NCBI RefSeq assembly: GCF_025574465.1
Contig: NZ_JAOBPP010000021.1
Span: 1 to 64,000 of the forward strand
DNA: 64,000 bases
From: Kordiimonas aestuarii
GTDB taxonomy: Bacteria; Pseudomonadota; Alphaproteobacteria; Sphingomonadales; Kordiimonadaceae
Direction: 5' to 3'
The translations under genes were made by a program, and so were the position numbers. This document shows, piece after piece, positions 44,519 to 53,375 of this stretch (positions within the stretch are counted from its first letter, which is position 1; each line of letters opens with the position of its first letter). Below the pieces are notes generated by a model. That model worked only from the letters and a program-made list of their open reading frames with translations. It had not been told where the DNA came from and did not search any database.

Positions 44519-45785
44519 AAACCACCTTCCAGACGCGACCGCCTGACATCAGGCTTGAAATATAAATCGCACCATCCGCACCTTCGGCAAGGCCCGTCGG
44601 ACGGTGCTTGGCGTTCCGTGGGCTCATGATCGGGCCCTCGCCGGCAAAGCCGTCCGCGAAGGTGACCCAGTCACCTGAAACGGCGCCGGCTTCATCCATT
44701 GGCACAAATACAACGCGGTAACCGGCCTGTGGTTTTGGCGCCCGGTTCCACGACCCATGGAAGGCAATGAAGGCCCCGGTGCGCATCTCTGCTGGCAATA
44801 CCTCACTGCGCGGGAACAACAGGTCATTAGGTGCCCAGTGGCCAGGGAAGGCAATCAGCGGTTCCTGGCCGCGGTCGGTTGTCGCCTTGCCATCACCGCC
44901 ATATTCCGGCATCAGAACACGGCCCTCGATATCTGGGTCCACATAGCCGTAGGGCCAGCCTATGTCAGCTCCCTCTTCCACGCGGTGGAATTCCTCGGCG
45001 GGCAGTTCAGCACTTTGCTGTTCCGTGTACATATCTGGGAAAAAGCTGTTCAACTGGTCGCGGCCATGCTGCGCGATGTAAAGCGCGCCCGCATGCGGGT
45101 TCCAGTCAATCGCCATGGCGTTACGGATGCCGGTGGCGTAGCGCATACCGTCTACCTGGGTTTGCCCGGCCTTGTCGGCGTCAAAACGCCACACGCCACC
45201 GAATTCCTCAAGAATGGGGCATGGGTCCATGCCCGGGGAGCCTTTGGTGCGCATCTTTTCCATACAGGCGTTCGACGGCGCGCCAATGTTCACATACAGG
45301 TGGCCATCACTGTCAAAAGTGAAGGGCTTGGCTGAATGCTGGCGCTTGTTGGGGAAACCTTCGACGATCATCTCTGCCTCGCCTTCGGGTGCGCCACCTT
45401 CCGGCAACGGCCAGCGCATAATGCGTTCGTCTTCTGCAAAATACAGATGCCCATCGTTGATGCCCATGCCGGTGCCGGACATGCCCCTGGCAAACGGGAC
45501 CCGCTCATCAGCCTTGCCGTCGCCGTCGCTGTCATAAAGCGCCACGGCACCAAAACCTTCCTCTGGTTTCATCAGCGCAACGTAGACCCAGCCATTGTCA
45601 CTGACGGCCATGTGCCGCGCAGCGCCAATGCCGTCAGCAAATACCGTGGCCCGGAAACCGGGCGCAAGCTTGATGCCTGTGTCCGCCGGAATGGGGGCAT
45701 CCTCTGCCACACCCGTAATGTCAGCCTGCGCAGGCACAGCCATCGCCGCACTCATCATCAAAATTGCCAGCAACTGTCGTTTCAT
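44505..45785 (-). CDS. PQQ-dependent soluble sugar (aldose/sorbosone-type) dehydrogenase
   Basis: A 426-residue periplasmic enzyme with a signal peptide (about 1-21, ending PAQA). It has the six-bladed propeller pattern of the GSDH family: GFRATVFADGIGAARHMAVSDNGWVYVAL, GMGINDGHLYFAEDERIMRWPLPEG, RYATGIRNAMAIDW and TGLAEGADGAIYISSLMSGGRVWKV. Family members oxidise aldoses or sorbosone with PQQ. ATG 45785 is chosen because GGGAG precedes it and the signal peptide starts at once. It is the first gene of a three-gene unit with cytochrome c and a TonB receptor. No pqq biosynthesis genes are in the window. Confidence 0.85.
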   Translation of the reverse strand: MKRQLLAILMMSAAMAVPAQADITGVAEDAPIPADTGIKLAPGFRATVFADGIGAARHMAVSDNGWVYVALMKPEEGFGAVALYDSDGDGKADERVPFARGMSGTGMGINDGHLYFAEDERIMRWPLPEGGAPEGEAEMIVEGFPNKRQHSAKPFTFDSDGHLYVNIGAPSNACMEKMRTKGSPGMDPCPILEEFGGVWRFDADKAGQTQVDGMRYATGIRNAMAIDWNPHAGALYIAQHGRDQLNSFFPDMYTEQQSAELPAEEFHRVEEGADIGWPYGYVDPDIEGRVLMPEYGGDGKATTDRGQEPLIAFPGHWAPNDLLFPRSEVLPAEMRTGAFIAFHGSWNRAPKPQAGYRVVFVPMDEAGAVSGDWVTFADGFAGEGPIMSPRNAKHRPTGLAEGADGAIYISSLMSGGRVWKVVYEGQ

Positions 45786-46046
45786 CGACCATCTCCCAAA
45801 TTTTGCCCTCAGGTATAAACTATGCGTGGCGCCATGCAAACAAACAAGAAAGTGATAAAAGCACACATATGTGATTAGCTAAGCTTTTGTAAAAACATGC
45901 AAATTTTCTATGGCCTTTTCTACGCACTGCCCATACTCTCGGATTAAAGTGGCTTCAGGCAGCCACCCGAGAGAGTGAAAACGGACGTTTGGCCATATTA
46001 GCCGCTCTCTGATTATATTTTATGGAAACTTGGATTTTTCAGGCGA

Positions 46047-46565
46047 ATGCAAGTTGAACAGATAGAAGACCTTTCGCCCTATCTGGCGGATTTGACCGAT
46101 ATTCTTGTCGCCTCTGTGGCGGCTGGAGCGTCTATTGGTTTCCTGCCCCAGCTCGCGCGCGAAGAGGCCGAAAATTACTGGCTTGATGTGCAGAAAGCGG
46201 TCAATAAAGACCGCATCGTATTATTACTCGCAATCGAGAACGGCAAGGCGTACGGCACTGTACAGCTTGTACCTTGTCTTAAAGGCAACGCTGAGCACCG
46301 CGCCGAGGTGCATAAATTGATGGTGGGCCCACGCTCACGGCGGCACGGTATTGGCCACCGGCTGATGGCAGCACTTGAACACACAGCATGGGAAATTGGC
46401 CGCACGCTCCTTATTCTCGACACACGCAGGGGCGATGTTGCAGATGGCCTTTATGGTCGCATGGGCTATACCCGCTTTGGTATCGTGCCCGCCTTCACAA
46501 TTGACAGTGATGGCACAAGCCATGATACCTGTTTCTTCTACAAACATCTGACCCCTGCCAAGTGA
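46047..46565 (+). CDS. GNAT-family N-acetyltransferase
   Basis: A 172-residue acetyltransferase. The acetyl-CoA loop is KLMVGPRSRRHGIGHRLMAALEHTAWEIGR (about 92-120, R-R-x-G-I-G), after a central strand GTVQLVPCLKGNAEHRAEV; late motifs include DTRRGDVADGLYGRMGYTRFG. This matches proteins acting on small amines or amino acids. ATG 46047 has little ribosome site (aggcga). It is followed 7 bases later by a nitroreductase gene, so the two are likely co-transcribed. Confidence 0.85.
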   Translation: MQVEQIEDLSPYLADLTDILVASVAAGASIGFLPQLAREEAENYWLDVQKAVNKDRIVLLLAIENGKAYGTVQLVPCLKGNAEHRAEVHKLMVGPRSRRHGIGHRLMAALEHTAWEIGRTLLILDTRRGDVADGLYGRMGYTRFGIVPAFTIDSDGTSHDTCFFYKHLTPAK

Positions 46566-46572
46566 GAATTTG

Positions 46573-47160
46573 ATGCCTTTCAATACCCCAAGCGCCGAGA
46601 CCTATGAGCTTTTGATCAACCGCCGCAGTGTAAAAGCGCGCGATATGGTCGGTCCGGGCCCTGACAAGGCTGACATGGAAAAAATCCTCGCCGCCGCGCT
46701 GAGGGTCCCTGACCACGGCAAGCTGTTTCCGTGGCGCTATCTGGTGCTTGAGGGTGCAGCGCGCGAGAAGTTGGGCGACCTGATTGCACATGCGCTTGTC
46801 AAAGAAAATGAAAGCAGCCCCAAGGTTGCAGAGAAAATGAAGGGCTACGCCACGCAAGGCCCCGTGCTGGTGGTAGCCATCTCCAGCACCAACCCGAACA
46901 GCTCCATCCCCGTGTGGGAGCAGGAGCTATCGTCCGGCGCCGCATGCCAAAACATGATTATCGCCGCCACCGCGCTGGGGTACGCAAGCTGCTGGCTTAC
47001 CGGCTGGGCGTCCTACAGCCCTGCAGTCAAGGGCGGACTGGGCCTTTCAGAAAACGAGAATATTGCGGGCTTTATTTTCTTTGGCACACAGGCCGACGAG
47101 CCAAGCGAACGCCCACGGCCCGATTTTGACAGCCATGTGACTTGGGGTTTCCCGTCCTGA
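46573..47160 (+). CDS. YdjA-like nitroreductase
   Basis: A 195-residue FMN-dependent reductase. The N-terminal LLINRRSVKARDM (about 12-24) is the FMN phosphate loop; LRVPDHGKLFPWRYLVLEG (about 44-62) and the conserved SSGAACQNMIIAATALGYASCWLTGW (about 118-143) match the YdjA subfamily. It reduces nitroaromatics or quinones with NAD(P)H; physiological substrate unknown. ATG 46573 follows gtgagaa; a TTG three bases earlier is in frame. Pairs with the GNAT gene. Confidence 0.88.
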   Translation: MPFNTPSAETYELLINRRSVKARDMVGPGPDKADMEKILAAALRVPDHGKLFPWRYLVLEGAAREKLGDLIAHALVKENESSPKVAEKMKGYATQGPVLVVAISSTNPNSSIPVWEQELSSGAACQNMIIAATALGYASCWLTGWASYSPAVKGGLGLSENENIAGFIFFGTQADEPSERPRPDFDSHVTWGFPS

Positions 47161-47200
47161 CCTGTTAGGCTAAGCGCCCACACACTGGTCAGAGGAATTT

Positions 47201-48610
47201 ATGCCCCTATCCAAAAACTATAAGGCAGACCCGGCCTTTGCCACGCTTGGCGATGGGTTTGGTGATGCGGTGGAAGCCGCCGACTTCCCCAAACATATCC
47301 TCAGGTACCGCAATGATCGGGCGGCAGGCGACGTGGGCCTCAATACCCTCACCGATGAAGAGTGGATTGCACACTGTGCGAAGTTTGTGCGACTTCCGGG
47401 CAATCTCGAAAGCCCCATCGCACAGCGGTATCACGGGCACCAGTTCCAGGTTTACAATCCCGACATCGGCGATGGTCGCGGCTTTCTGTATGCCCAGATG
47501 CGCAACACACGCGGGCGCCTGATGGACCTTGGCACCAAGGGCTCCGGTCGCACACCTTATAGCCGGTCAGGGGACGGCAAGCTGACATTGAAGGGGGGCG
47601 TGCGCGAGATCATGGCAACCGAGATGTTGGAGGCGCTTGGTGCCTGCACGAGCCGCACCTTTTCTATCGTTGAAACCGGCGAGAGCCTGATGCGCGGCGA
47701 CGAACCCTCGCCCACCCGCTCTGCGGTCATGGTGCGCCTGACCCACGGCAATATCCGTATCGGCACCTTCCAGCGCCATGCTTATTATACAGATACCAAC
47801 CGGCTGAATACACTGGTGGACTATTGCCTGAAATATTATTTCGATACCGAAATGAAATCCAGCGACGCTGACAAGGCCCTGCATTTCCTTGGCCTTGTGA
47901 TGGAACGCGTGGCGATGCAGGCGGCTGACCTGATGGCCGCAGGCTTCGTGCACGGCGTGCTTAATACCGACAATATCAACATTACCGGCGAGATATTCGA
48001 CTTTGGCCCGTGGCGCTTCCTGCCGCGCATGGAGCTGGGTTTCACGGCTGCCTATTTTGATGAGCGGGGACTTTATGCCTTTGGCCGCCAGCCGGACGCG
48101 TTGCACTGGAATATCTACCAGCTTGGCGGGGCGCTGGCAGACATCTGCGAGGAACAGGCACTCAAGGACGTGCTGGAACCCTTCCCCAAGGTTTATCTTG
48201 CTGCCTTGCGGTCAAAACTGCTGGCCCGCATGGGGGTGAAGCCGAAGGGAGACAAGGATGACGACGCGCTGTTGAGCGCCGTCAATAATTTCATGCTGCG
48301 GGAGACCTTCTCCTACGAGCGTTTTTTCTTTGACTGGTACGGCGGCAGCCAAAGCGAAAAGCGCGCTGCCAAAAGCCCAGAGGCCGCGCGCTACGACGCC
48401 GACGCGGCGCTGAAAGCCGCGATCACCAGCTACGCCCCCGCCCGACCGGACGCATTGAACCATGCCTATTTTGGAGGCGATGGACCCTGCACCATGCTGA
48501 TCGAGGAAGTGGAGGATATCTGGTCTCATATTGCCGAGCACGACGACTGGCAGCCCCTTTATGACAAGATAGACGCCATCCGACAGATGGGTGATGCGCT
48601 GACAAAGTGA
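47201..48610 (+). CDS. selO: Protein adenylyltransferase SelO (YdiU)
   Basis: A 469-residue pseudokinase-fold enzyme that transfers AMP to Ser, Thr and Tyr of proteins. Family signatures are QRYHGHQFQVYNPDIGDGRGFLYAQ (about 71-95), DLGTKGSGRTPYSRSGDGKLTLKGGVREI (about 107-135), MVRLTHGNIRIGTFQ and HGVLNTDNINITGEIFDFGPWRF (about 251-273) with the catalytic NxD-like and DFG motifs. The usual C-terminal Cys of the redox-active members is not evident. GAGGAA precedes ATG 47201. Length is slightly below that of E. coli YdiU. Confidence 0.93.
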   Translation: MPLSKNYKADPAFATLGDGFGDAVEAADFPKHILRYRNDRAAGDVGLNTLTDEEWIAHCAKFVRLPGNLESPIAQRYHGHQFQVYNPDIGDGRGFLYAQMRNTRGRLMDLGTKGSGRTPYSRSGDGKLTLKGGVREIMATEMLEALGACTSRTFSIVETGESLMRGDEPSPTRSAVMVRLTHGNIRIGTFQRHAYYTDTNRLNTLVDYCLKYYFDTEMKSSDADKALHFLGLVMERVAMQAADLMAAGFVHGVLNTDNINITGEIFDFGPWRFLPRMELGFTAAYFDERGLYAFGRQPDALHWNIYQLGGALADICEEQALKDVLEPFPKVYLAALRSKLLARMGVKPKGDKDDDALLSAVNNFMLRETFSYERFFFDWYGGSQSEKRAAKSPEAARYDADAALKAAITSYAPARPDALNHAYFGGDGPCTMLIEEVEDIWSHIAEHDDWQPLYDKIDAIRQMGDALTK

Positions 48611-48702
48611 TGTTCGGCAGCTCGCGACACCAGGTTGCGAACAGGCCGCCTAGCGCCGACAGGCACAAAGCGTATCTTTGAGTAGCTGACAAGGAGGATG
48701 AG

Positions 48703-49473
48703 ATGCCCGCACAGAAAATCATGTTTAGAGGCGCGCTAGGCGCCGAACTTGCCGCCAAGCTGGATACGCCTGAGGGCACACCCCGTGCCTACGCACTGTT
48801 TGCCCATTGTTTTACCTGCGGGAAAGACCTGAATGCCATCAACCGCATCGCCAGGGCGCTGAATGATGACGGCATTGCCTTGTTCCGGTTTGACTTCACC
48901 GGGCTTGGCCGGTCAAACGGCGATTTTGCCAACACCAATTTCTCCTCCAATGTTGCCGACCTTCTGGCTGCCGCAAATTACATGCGCGAGAAACTTGAGG
49001 CCCCGGCCATCATGATGGGTCACAGCCTTGGCGGTGCCGCCACATTGGTCGCTGCCGGACAGGTGCCCGAAGTGAAAGCCGTCGCCACCATCGCCGCCCC
49101 CTTTGACAGTGAAAATGTGCTCAAGCAGTTCAGCGAGGATCTTGACCGCATCGCCGAACAGGGTGAAGCCACCGTGGCTCTGGCTGGCCGCCCCTTCAAG
49201 ATCAAACACCAGTTTGTTGAGGACGCCCGAGCGCAAAATGTGGAAGGCGCGATACGTAACCTGCGCAAGCCGCTTCTTGTGATGCACAGCCCCGTGGATA
49301 AAACCGTCTCGGTCGACCATGCCCGGCGCATTTTTGACGCGGCCAAACACCCTAAAAGCTATGTCTCGCTTGACTTGGCCGACCATCTGTTGATGGAGCG
49401 CCCGCATGACGGCGTGTATGTGGCACGGGTCTTGTCGGCATGGGCCAGCCAATACCTTGACCCAGCCCCTTGA
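48703..49473 (+). CDS. Alpha/beta hydrolase, OsmC-less form of the hydrolase/OsmC family
   Basis: A 256-residue hydrolase. The oxyanion strand LFAHCFTCGKDLNAINRIARAL (about 32-53), DFTGLGRSNGDF (about 65-76), nucleophile elbow GHSLGG (about 106-111), late Asp (HSPVDKTV) and His (DLADHLL) are complete. It is close to the N-terminal domain of proteins in which this hydrolase is fused to an OsmC peroxidase domain; here translation stops at the domain boundary and no OsmC gene follows. GGAGG precedes ATG 48703. Confidence 0.85.
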   Translation: MPAQKIMFRGALGAELAAKLDTPEGTPRAYALFAHCFTCGKDLNAINRIARALNDDGIALFRFDFTGLGRSNGDFANTNFSSNVADLLAAANYMREKLEAPAIMMGHSLGGAATLVAAGQVPEVKAVATIAAPFDSENVLKQFSEDLDRIAEQGEATVALAGRPFKIKHQFVEDARAQNVEGAIRNLRKPLLVMHSPVDKTVSVDHARRIFDAAKHPKSYVSLDLADHLLMERPHDGVYVARVLSAWASQYLDPAP

Positions 49474-49612
49474 CAGCCGCCCAAGCGGATTGAAAATTAG
49501 CGCATTTCTTGTATAATGCTGCCAATTGCGGGTAAGCGTGGCTTGCGCGGCTGTGTCCTGAGTAAATTGCCAGACAAACCGCCCTGCCCTTGCTCTGATG
49601 GGGGCTTTCATC

Positions 49613-50143
49613 ATGAAAACCATTCGTACGGCAGCCGTTGTGTTTGCCTGCTCATACAGCGCAGCCGTCTGCGCGCAACAAGGCCCACCAGCCTCGGCTG
49701 ATCTGGACCAGTTGGCACGCCAGCTTCAGCACCTCAACGCAGCAGACCTGCAGGCCTTGCAAAACAAACTGCAAAGCAGCCAAACCCCTGCCGATATTTC
49801 TGCCCTCCTGCGTGCCGCACAGAACCCGGCCTCTGGCTATCAGTTGCCCGGCGGCCTGCAAGGCCTGTTGGACGGCAAAAAGGTGGAACAGCTTCTCAGG
49901 GAAGCGGCCAAGCCCAAGGGAAATCCGATGTCCTTGCAGCTGAACCGCCCGGAATATGAGTATAAAATCCCCACAGTCGGCACGCCGGTTTTACCCTCGC
50001 AGCCAACCCAGCCGGGCGTCACCCTGCCCACCCTCGGCACGCCGAAGCCAAAATGCGAGCTGCCGCCTTATTGCAAACATGTCACCAAGCCGGGACCACT
50101 TTGCCAATGCCCGGAGGAGGACGAGGGGGGCGATAGCCAATGA
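49613..50143 (+). CDS. Exported Pro-rich protein of unknown function
   Basis: Not recognised. The 176-residue product has a signal peptide (about 1-21, ending AVCAQ), then an amphipathic helical part rich in Gln, Ala and Leu (LDQLARQLQHLNAADLQALQNKLQSS, about 28-53), a Gly/Pro linker and a low-complexity Pro/Thr/Val region (about 120-150), ending in a four-Cys knot-like tail CELPPYCKH...PLCQCPEEDEGG. The Cys and Pro pattern suggests an extracellular, disulfide-stabilised tail. Coupled by ATGA to the next gene, which has a signal and two membrane helices, so the two probably act together. Confidence 0.65.
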   Translation: MKTIRTAAVVFACSYSAAVCAQQGPPASADLDQLARQLQHLNAADLQALQNKLQSSQTPADISALLRAAQNPASGYQLPGGLQGLLDGKKVEQLLREAAKPKGNPMSLQLNRPEYEYKIPTVGTPVLPSQPTQPGVTLPTLGTPKPKCELPPYCKHVTKPGPLCQCPEEDEGGDSQ

Positions 50144-50820
50144 CACATGCCATGAAAATCCTTGGCGCGATGCTGGCCGCCCTCGTGATATCGTCAGTTG
50201 CTGGCGCTTATGAAACAAACCCCTACGCCGCCAAAAGCCAGGAAGAACTGGCCATGATTGCCAAGGCGCAGGAGGATATCCTGAATGATCTTTCAGCCCA
50301 GTTGGACGAGCTCAAGGCGCAGCAGGTCACGGACCCTGCCACCCTCGCCGCGATGAAGGATGTTGAATTGACCTACTATGAGGCGCAGACCCAGCAGAAC
50401 AGAACCATTGCCGCCCTGCTGCGAAAACAGGAGGATATCTTCCTCTATCAGGATGTGGCGTCCTACACGCTTCTGGTGATGGTGGTTGTCATTACCATGG
50501 CGGGCATCATTTTTTCCGCGAAGGAACTGAACCGCTCCGTGGCTGTCGCCCCGCCAGTGGCGGACCCTGGCAAAAAGGAACCCGACCCAACCGCGCGGGA
50601 AGGGGAAGGGGCGGCACCACAGCCCGCGCCGCAACCAATCCCCAACAATATCAAGATCGGTTTTTCCGGCATCCAGATCACCTCCGCCCTGACTGGCATC
50701 ACCGTACTGACCTTGTCGCTGGCGTTCCTCTATCTGTTCCTGAAAGAAGTCTACCAGATCGAGGCTATACGCGTGCCGCACATCGAAGACCAGACGCAGG
50801 CAGCGAGCGGCGGAAAATGA
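50140..50820 (+). CDS. Membrane protein of unknown function, partner of the preceding gene
   Basis: Not recognised. The 226-residue product has a signal-like first helix (about 5-23), a coiled-coil region rich in Glu, Ala and Gln (about 32-95, QEELAMIAKAQEDILNDLSAQLDELKAQQ), a membrane helix (about 105-125, YTLLVMVVVITMAGIIF), a Pro/Ala-rich linker (about 145-170) and a second helix (about 185-205). It starts inside the stop of the upstream gene. The TGA stop abuts the convergent stop of the S12 hydrolase (TGATCA). A two-component secreted or envelope complex is conceivable but there is no direct support. Confidence 0.6.
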   Translation: MTHAMKILGAMLAALVISSVAGAYETNPYAAKSQEELAMIAKAQEDILNDLSAQLDELKAQQVTDPATLAAMKDVELTYYEAQTQQNRTIAALLRKQEDIFLYQDVASYTLLVMVVVITMAGIIFSAKELNRSVAVAPPVADPGKKEPDPTAREGEGAAPQPAPQPIPNNIKIGFSGIQITSALTGITVLTLSLAFLYLFLKEVYQIEAIRVPHIEDQTQAASGGK

Positions 50821-51906
50821 TCAGCGGCCAATATGCACCGCGCCGTGCTCATAAGCGGGCAGGATATAGCGTTCGATAATGTCGGTCGACTGGTCATGCA
50901 TGCCGGGCGTGTTATAGGCCGTTGCCGTGATCACCGCCACAAGCTTCAGGCCCGGCACCACAACCACCTTGTTGCCGCCATTGCCTGACATGTAATAGGC
51001 CGGGTGCTTCTTGCCAGTGGTGGCGCTTTTGAAGTCCTGCAGCCACCAGAGATAGCCGTATGATCTCAGCTCATTCACCACACGCTGCGGCTTGGTGGAT
51101 TTCGCCATCCACCCCTTGGGCAGGATGCGTCTGCCGTTCCAAACACCATCGGCGCGCGCCAATTCCGCCAGTTTCCAGAGATCACGGCTTTTCATCCGCA
51201 GGCCGCCGCCGGTTTGCTCCTCCCCCGTGGGGGACCGGTACCATTTGTATTCCTCAATTGTCAGCGGCCGGAAGATGGCACCGCGAACGAAATCGTCCAC
51301 ACTCAGGCCAGTTGCGCGCTCGAGCGCCTGCCCCAGCAGAAACACACCAGCCGTGCAGTAGCGGAACGAACCAAGGCCGTCGGCGTCACGGCTATAGTTT
51401 TCCTCAACCGGCAGGCCAAGCACAAAGCTGGTCCAGTCGTCACGCTCGTGCATCTTGTCCTCATAGCCCGCGCTCGCGCTGTCGCTGTCGTCGCAGTCCA
51501 GCGCGGAACTCATGGTCAGGAGGTCCCGCACCGTGATCGACCGTTTGAGCGGGTCCATATTGCCGTGCGGGGCGCGGTCGCCAAAAAGCTGGAAAACCGC
51601 TTCGTCCTCCCCCTCAAGCGCGCCCTGATAAACAGCAGCCCCCACGGCCATACTTGTCAGCGTTTTGGTCACAGAACGGGTATCGTTCAACATCTGCGGA
51701 CCACCGTCCCCAAAATAATATTCTTCGACAATCTTGCCGTCCTTGGCGACCAGCACGCTGGTGATGTCCTTGAAGGTGCCTTCGCCAATCGCCCGCACCA
51801 GTTCCTCGGTGGTGCCATTGGCGGCATGGGCGGCGGGGGCAAACACGACGGCAAGACCGGTCAGCAGAGGTATCAAATGGCTTTTCAGATGGCGGCTCAG
51901 GCGCAT
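50821..51906 (-). CDS. Exported serine hydrolase, class C beta-lactamase fold (S12)
   Basis: A 361-residue protein with a signal peptide (about 1-28, ending PAAHAA). The nucleophile motif is SVTKTLTS (about 78-85); the second motif is YCTAGV where lactamases have YxN; GNGGN near the end (about 317) occupies the KTG position. This variant set is typical of bacterial S12-like hydrolases of unknown substrate. gaggaac precedes ATG 51906; an upstream in-frame ATG adds residues with no signal character. It is the third S12-type gene in the window. Confidence 0.82.
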   Translation of the reverse strand: MRLSRHLKSHLIPLLTGLAVVFAPAAHAANGTTEELVRAIGEGTFKDITSVLVAKDGKIVEEYYFGDGGPQMLNDTRSVTKTLTSMAVGAAVYQGALEGEDEAVFQLFGDRAPHGNMDPLKRSITVRDLLTMSSALDCDDSDSASAGYEDKMHERDDWTSFVLGLPVEENYSRDADGLGSFRYCTAGVFLLGQALERATGLSVDDFVRGAIFRPLTIEEYKWYRSPTGEEQTGGGLRMKSRDLWKLAELARADGVWNGRRILPKGWMAKSTKPQRVVNELRSYGYLWWLQDFKSATTGKKHPAYYMSGNGGNKVVVVPGLKLVAVITATAYNTPGMHDQSTDIIERYILPAYEHGAVHIGR

Positions 51907-51992
51907 ATCGTTCCTCTCGGGCTGGAAGCGCAGAGTTGCTCTGTGCCACATGAAATGGGGCTAAACTATGGTATGGCCCTGAAACCCAGACC

Positions 51993-52421
51993 CTACTCTG
52001 CTTTCTCCGCTGCGGCAAATATACCTTCAAGTACCTCAAAGGGCAGCATGACGGACCCATGCCGGCCCGGGTGGTCCTGCACCGGGGCAAGGAGGGCAAG
52101 CGCCTCCCATTTTGACGGGAAATCCGCCTCACCGGTTTTCACCATATGGCGAAAGCGCCCGGCGATGTCTTCAAGCTCTGGCTCCGCAAGGCCGATGACA
52201 TGCTGGCCGACAATGGCAGAGGTTGCCTGCCCAAGCGCACAGGCTTTCACTTCCCAGCCGAATGTCTTGATGCGGCCAAGCACAAGATGAGCGTCCGCAC
52301 CAATACGGCTGCCGCAGATACGGCTGGTTTTTGTCACTGTCACATCTGCGGCCACCAACCGTTCCTGATGCGGAATGCGGGTGGTCCAGCGCAGAATGTC
52401 AGTGTTGTAGAGCTCGGTCAT
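51993..52421 (-). CDS. NifU/IscU-like iron-sulfur cluster scaffold protein
   Basis: A 142-residue protein with the NifU N-terminal/IscU fold. The conserved helix AC-LGQATSAIVGQHVIG (about 60-77) and the later GRHGSVMLPFEVLEG (about 119-133) match alphaproteobacterial scaffold-like proteins; a ligand Cys is present at about 61 (ACALGQ) but others are not in the canonical C-G-D-x pattern, so it may be a SufU-like or cluster-accepting variant. ATG 52421 has a weak ribosome site. Divergent from folE across 230 bases. Confidence 0.7.
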   Translation of the reverse strand: MTELYNTDILRWTTRIPHQERLVAADVTVTKTSRICGSRIGADAHLVLGRIKTFGWEVKACALGQATSAIVGQHVIGLAEPELEDIAGRFRHMVKTGEADFPSKWEALALLAPVQDHPGRHGSVMLPFEVLEGIFAAAEKAE

Positions 52422-52650
52422 GTGGTGGCCTGTTTACTTGATCCGGTTAATTCTTTCGTTCGTAAAACCCTCAGGTCTGATTGCCAAGGGACAATATTGT
52501 GATCGCGTTCGAATCTTGCCTTTACCTTGAAATCGCTGTAATCCTGACCATATTAATGACAGTTTGTGCGTGGGTCTTCCACGCCAGTTTACATACTGCC
52601 CCGGCGTACTCTCGCCATGAAGGGGCCTCATCCACAGAAAGGAATTCTTG

Positions 52651-53292
52651 ATGGATGCCGTACTTGAAAGGGCCGAAACCGGCTCTGAACTGAAGGTCAT
52701 CCCGGATGGTGCTCGCGCGAGCGCCGGTGGCCGTCCATCGCGCGCTGAAGCCGAAGCTGCCGTCCGTACTCTCATTCGCTGGGCAGGGGACGACCCAAGC
52801 CGCGAAGGCCTGCTCGACACGCCAAAGCGTGTTGCCAAGGCGTATGAAGAGTTTTTCGCCGGCTATAAAGCCGACCCGGAGGAAATCCTCGCGCGCACCT
52901 TTGATGAAGTCGCAGGCTATGACGACATGGTCGTGCTGCGCGGCATTCGTGTGGAGAGCCACTGCGAACACCATATGGTGCCGGTGCAAGGCACAGCGCA
53001 CGTGGCCTATATGCCAAACGGCAGCGTTGTGGGCATCTCCAAGCTCGCGCGTATCGTGGAAGCCTATGCCCGCCGCCTGCAAACGCAGGAAACCATGACG
53101 GCGCAGATTGCGGACGCGATTGAGAAATACCTTGAGCCTAAAGGCGTGGCCGTGGTGGTGGACGCCACACACCAGTGCATGACCTGTCGCGGCGTGAAGC
53201 ATCACGGTGTTTACACCATTACCCGCCAGTTCCGCGGTGTGTTCCGTGAAGCCGACCAGGAACGCCGTTTCTGGGACCTCATCCGCGGCTAA
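52651..53292 (+). CDS. folE: GTP cyclohydrolase I
   Basis: A 213-residue Zn enzyme that turns GTP into dihydroneopterin triphosphate, the first step of tetrahydrofolate synthesis. Zn ligands: [10 protein letters not shown] (C and H at about 108-111) and the late [10 protein letters not shown] with the third Cys (about 177). [28 protein letters not shown] (about 126-153) and QCMTCRGV are family hallmarks. ATG 52651 is preferred over an in-frame TTG just before; cagaaagga precedes it. A hairpin lies 27 bases after the stop, ahead of hisI. Confidence 0.97.
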   Translation: MDAVLERAETGSELKVIPDGARASAGGRPSRAEAEAAVRTLIRWAGDDPSREGLLDTPKRVAKAYEEFFAGYKADPEEILARTFDEVAGYDDMVVLRGIRVESHCEHHMVPVQGTAHVAYMPNGSVVGISKLARIVEAYARRLQTQETMTAQIADAIEKYLEPKGVAVVVDATHQCMTCRGVKHHGVYTITRQFRGVFREADQERRFWDLIRG

Positions 53293-53318
53293 AGGTTGCG
53301 ACAAGAAACTGTGACTTG

Positions 53319-53354
53319 ATGAAGCGGCACGATCATAAGAGACTGCCGCTTCAT
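53319..53354. terminator. Stem-loop between folE and hisI
   Basis: Perfect 11-bp stem atgaagcggca / tgccgcttcat with a 14-base loop. The T run is weak (attcgcttt), so it may be a partial terminator or an mRNA stabiliser just ahead of hisI. Confidence 0.5.
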
Positions 53355-53375
53355 TCGCTTTAAGGACTGCCCGGA

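Noticed and set aside
52495-52525. ttcgaat loop that looks like a tRNA T arm
   Set aside because: Flanking bases do not pair as a T stem and no acceptor or anticodon arm is present.
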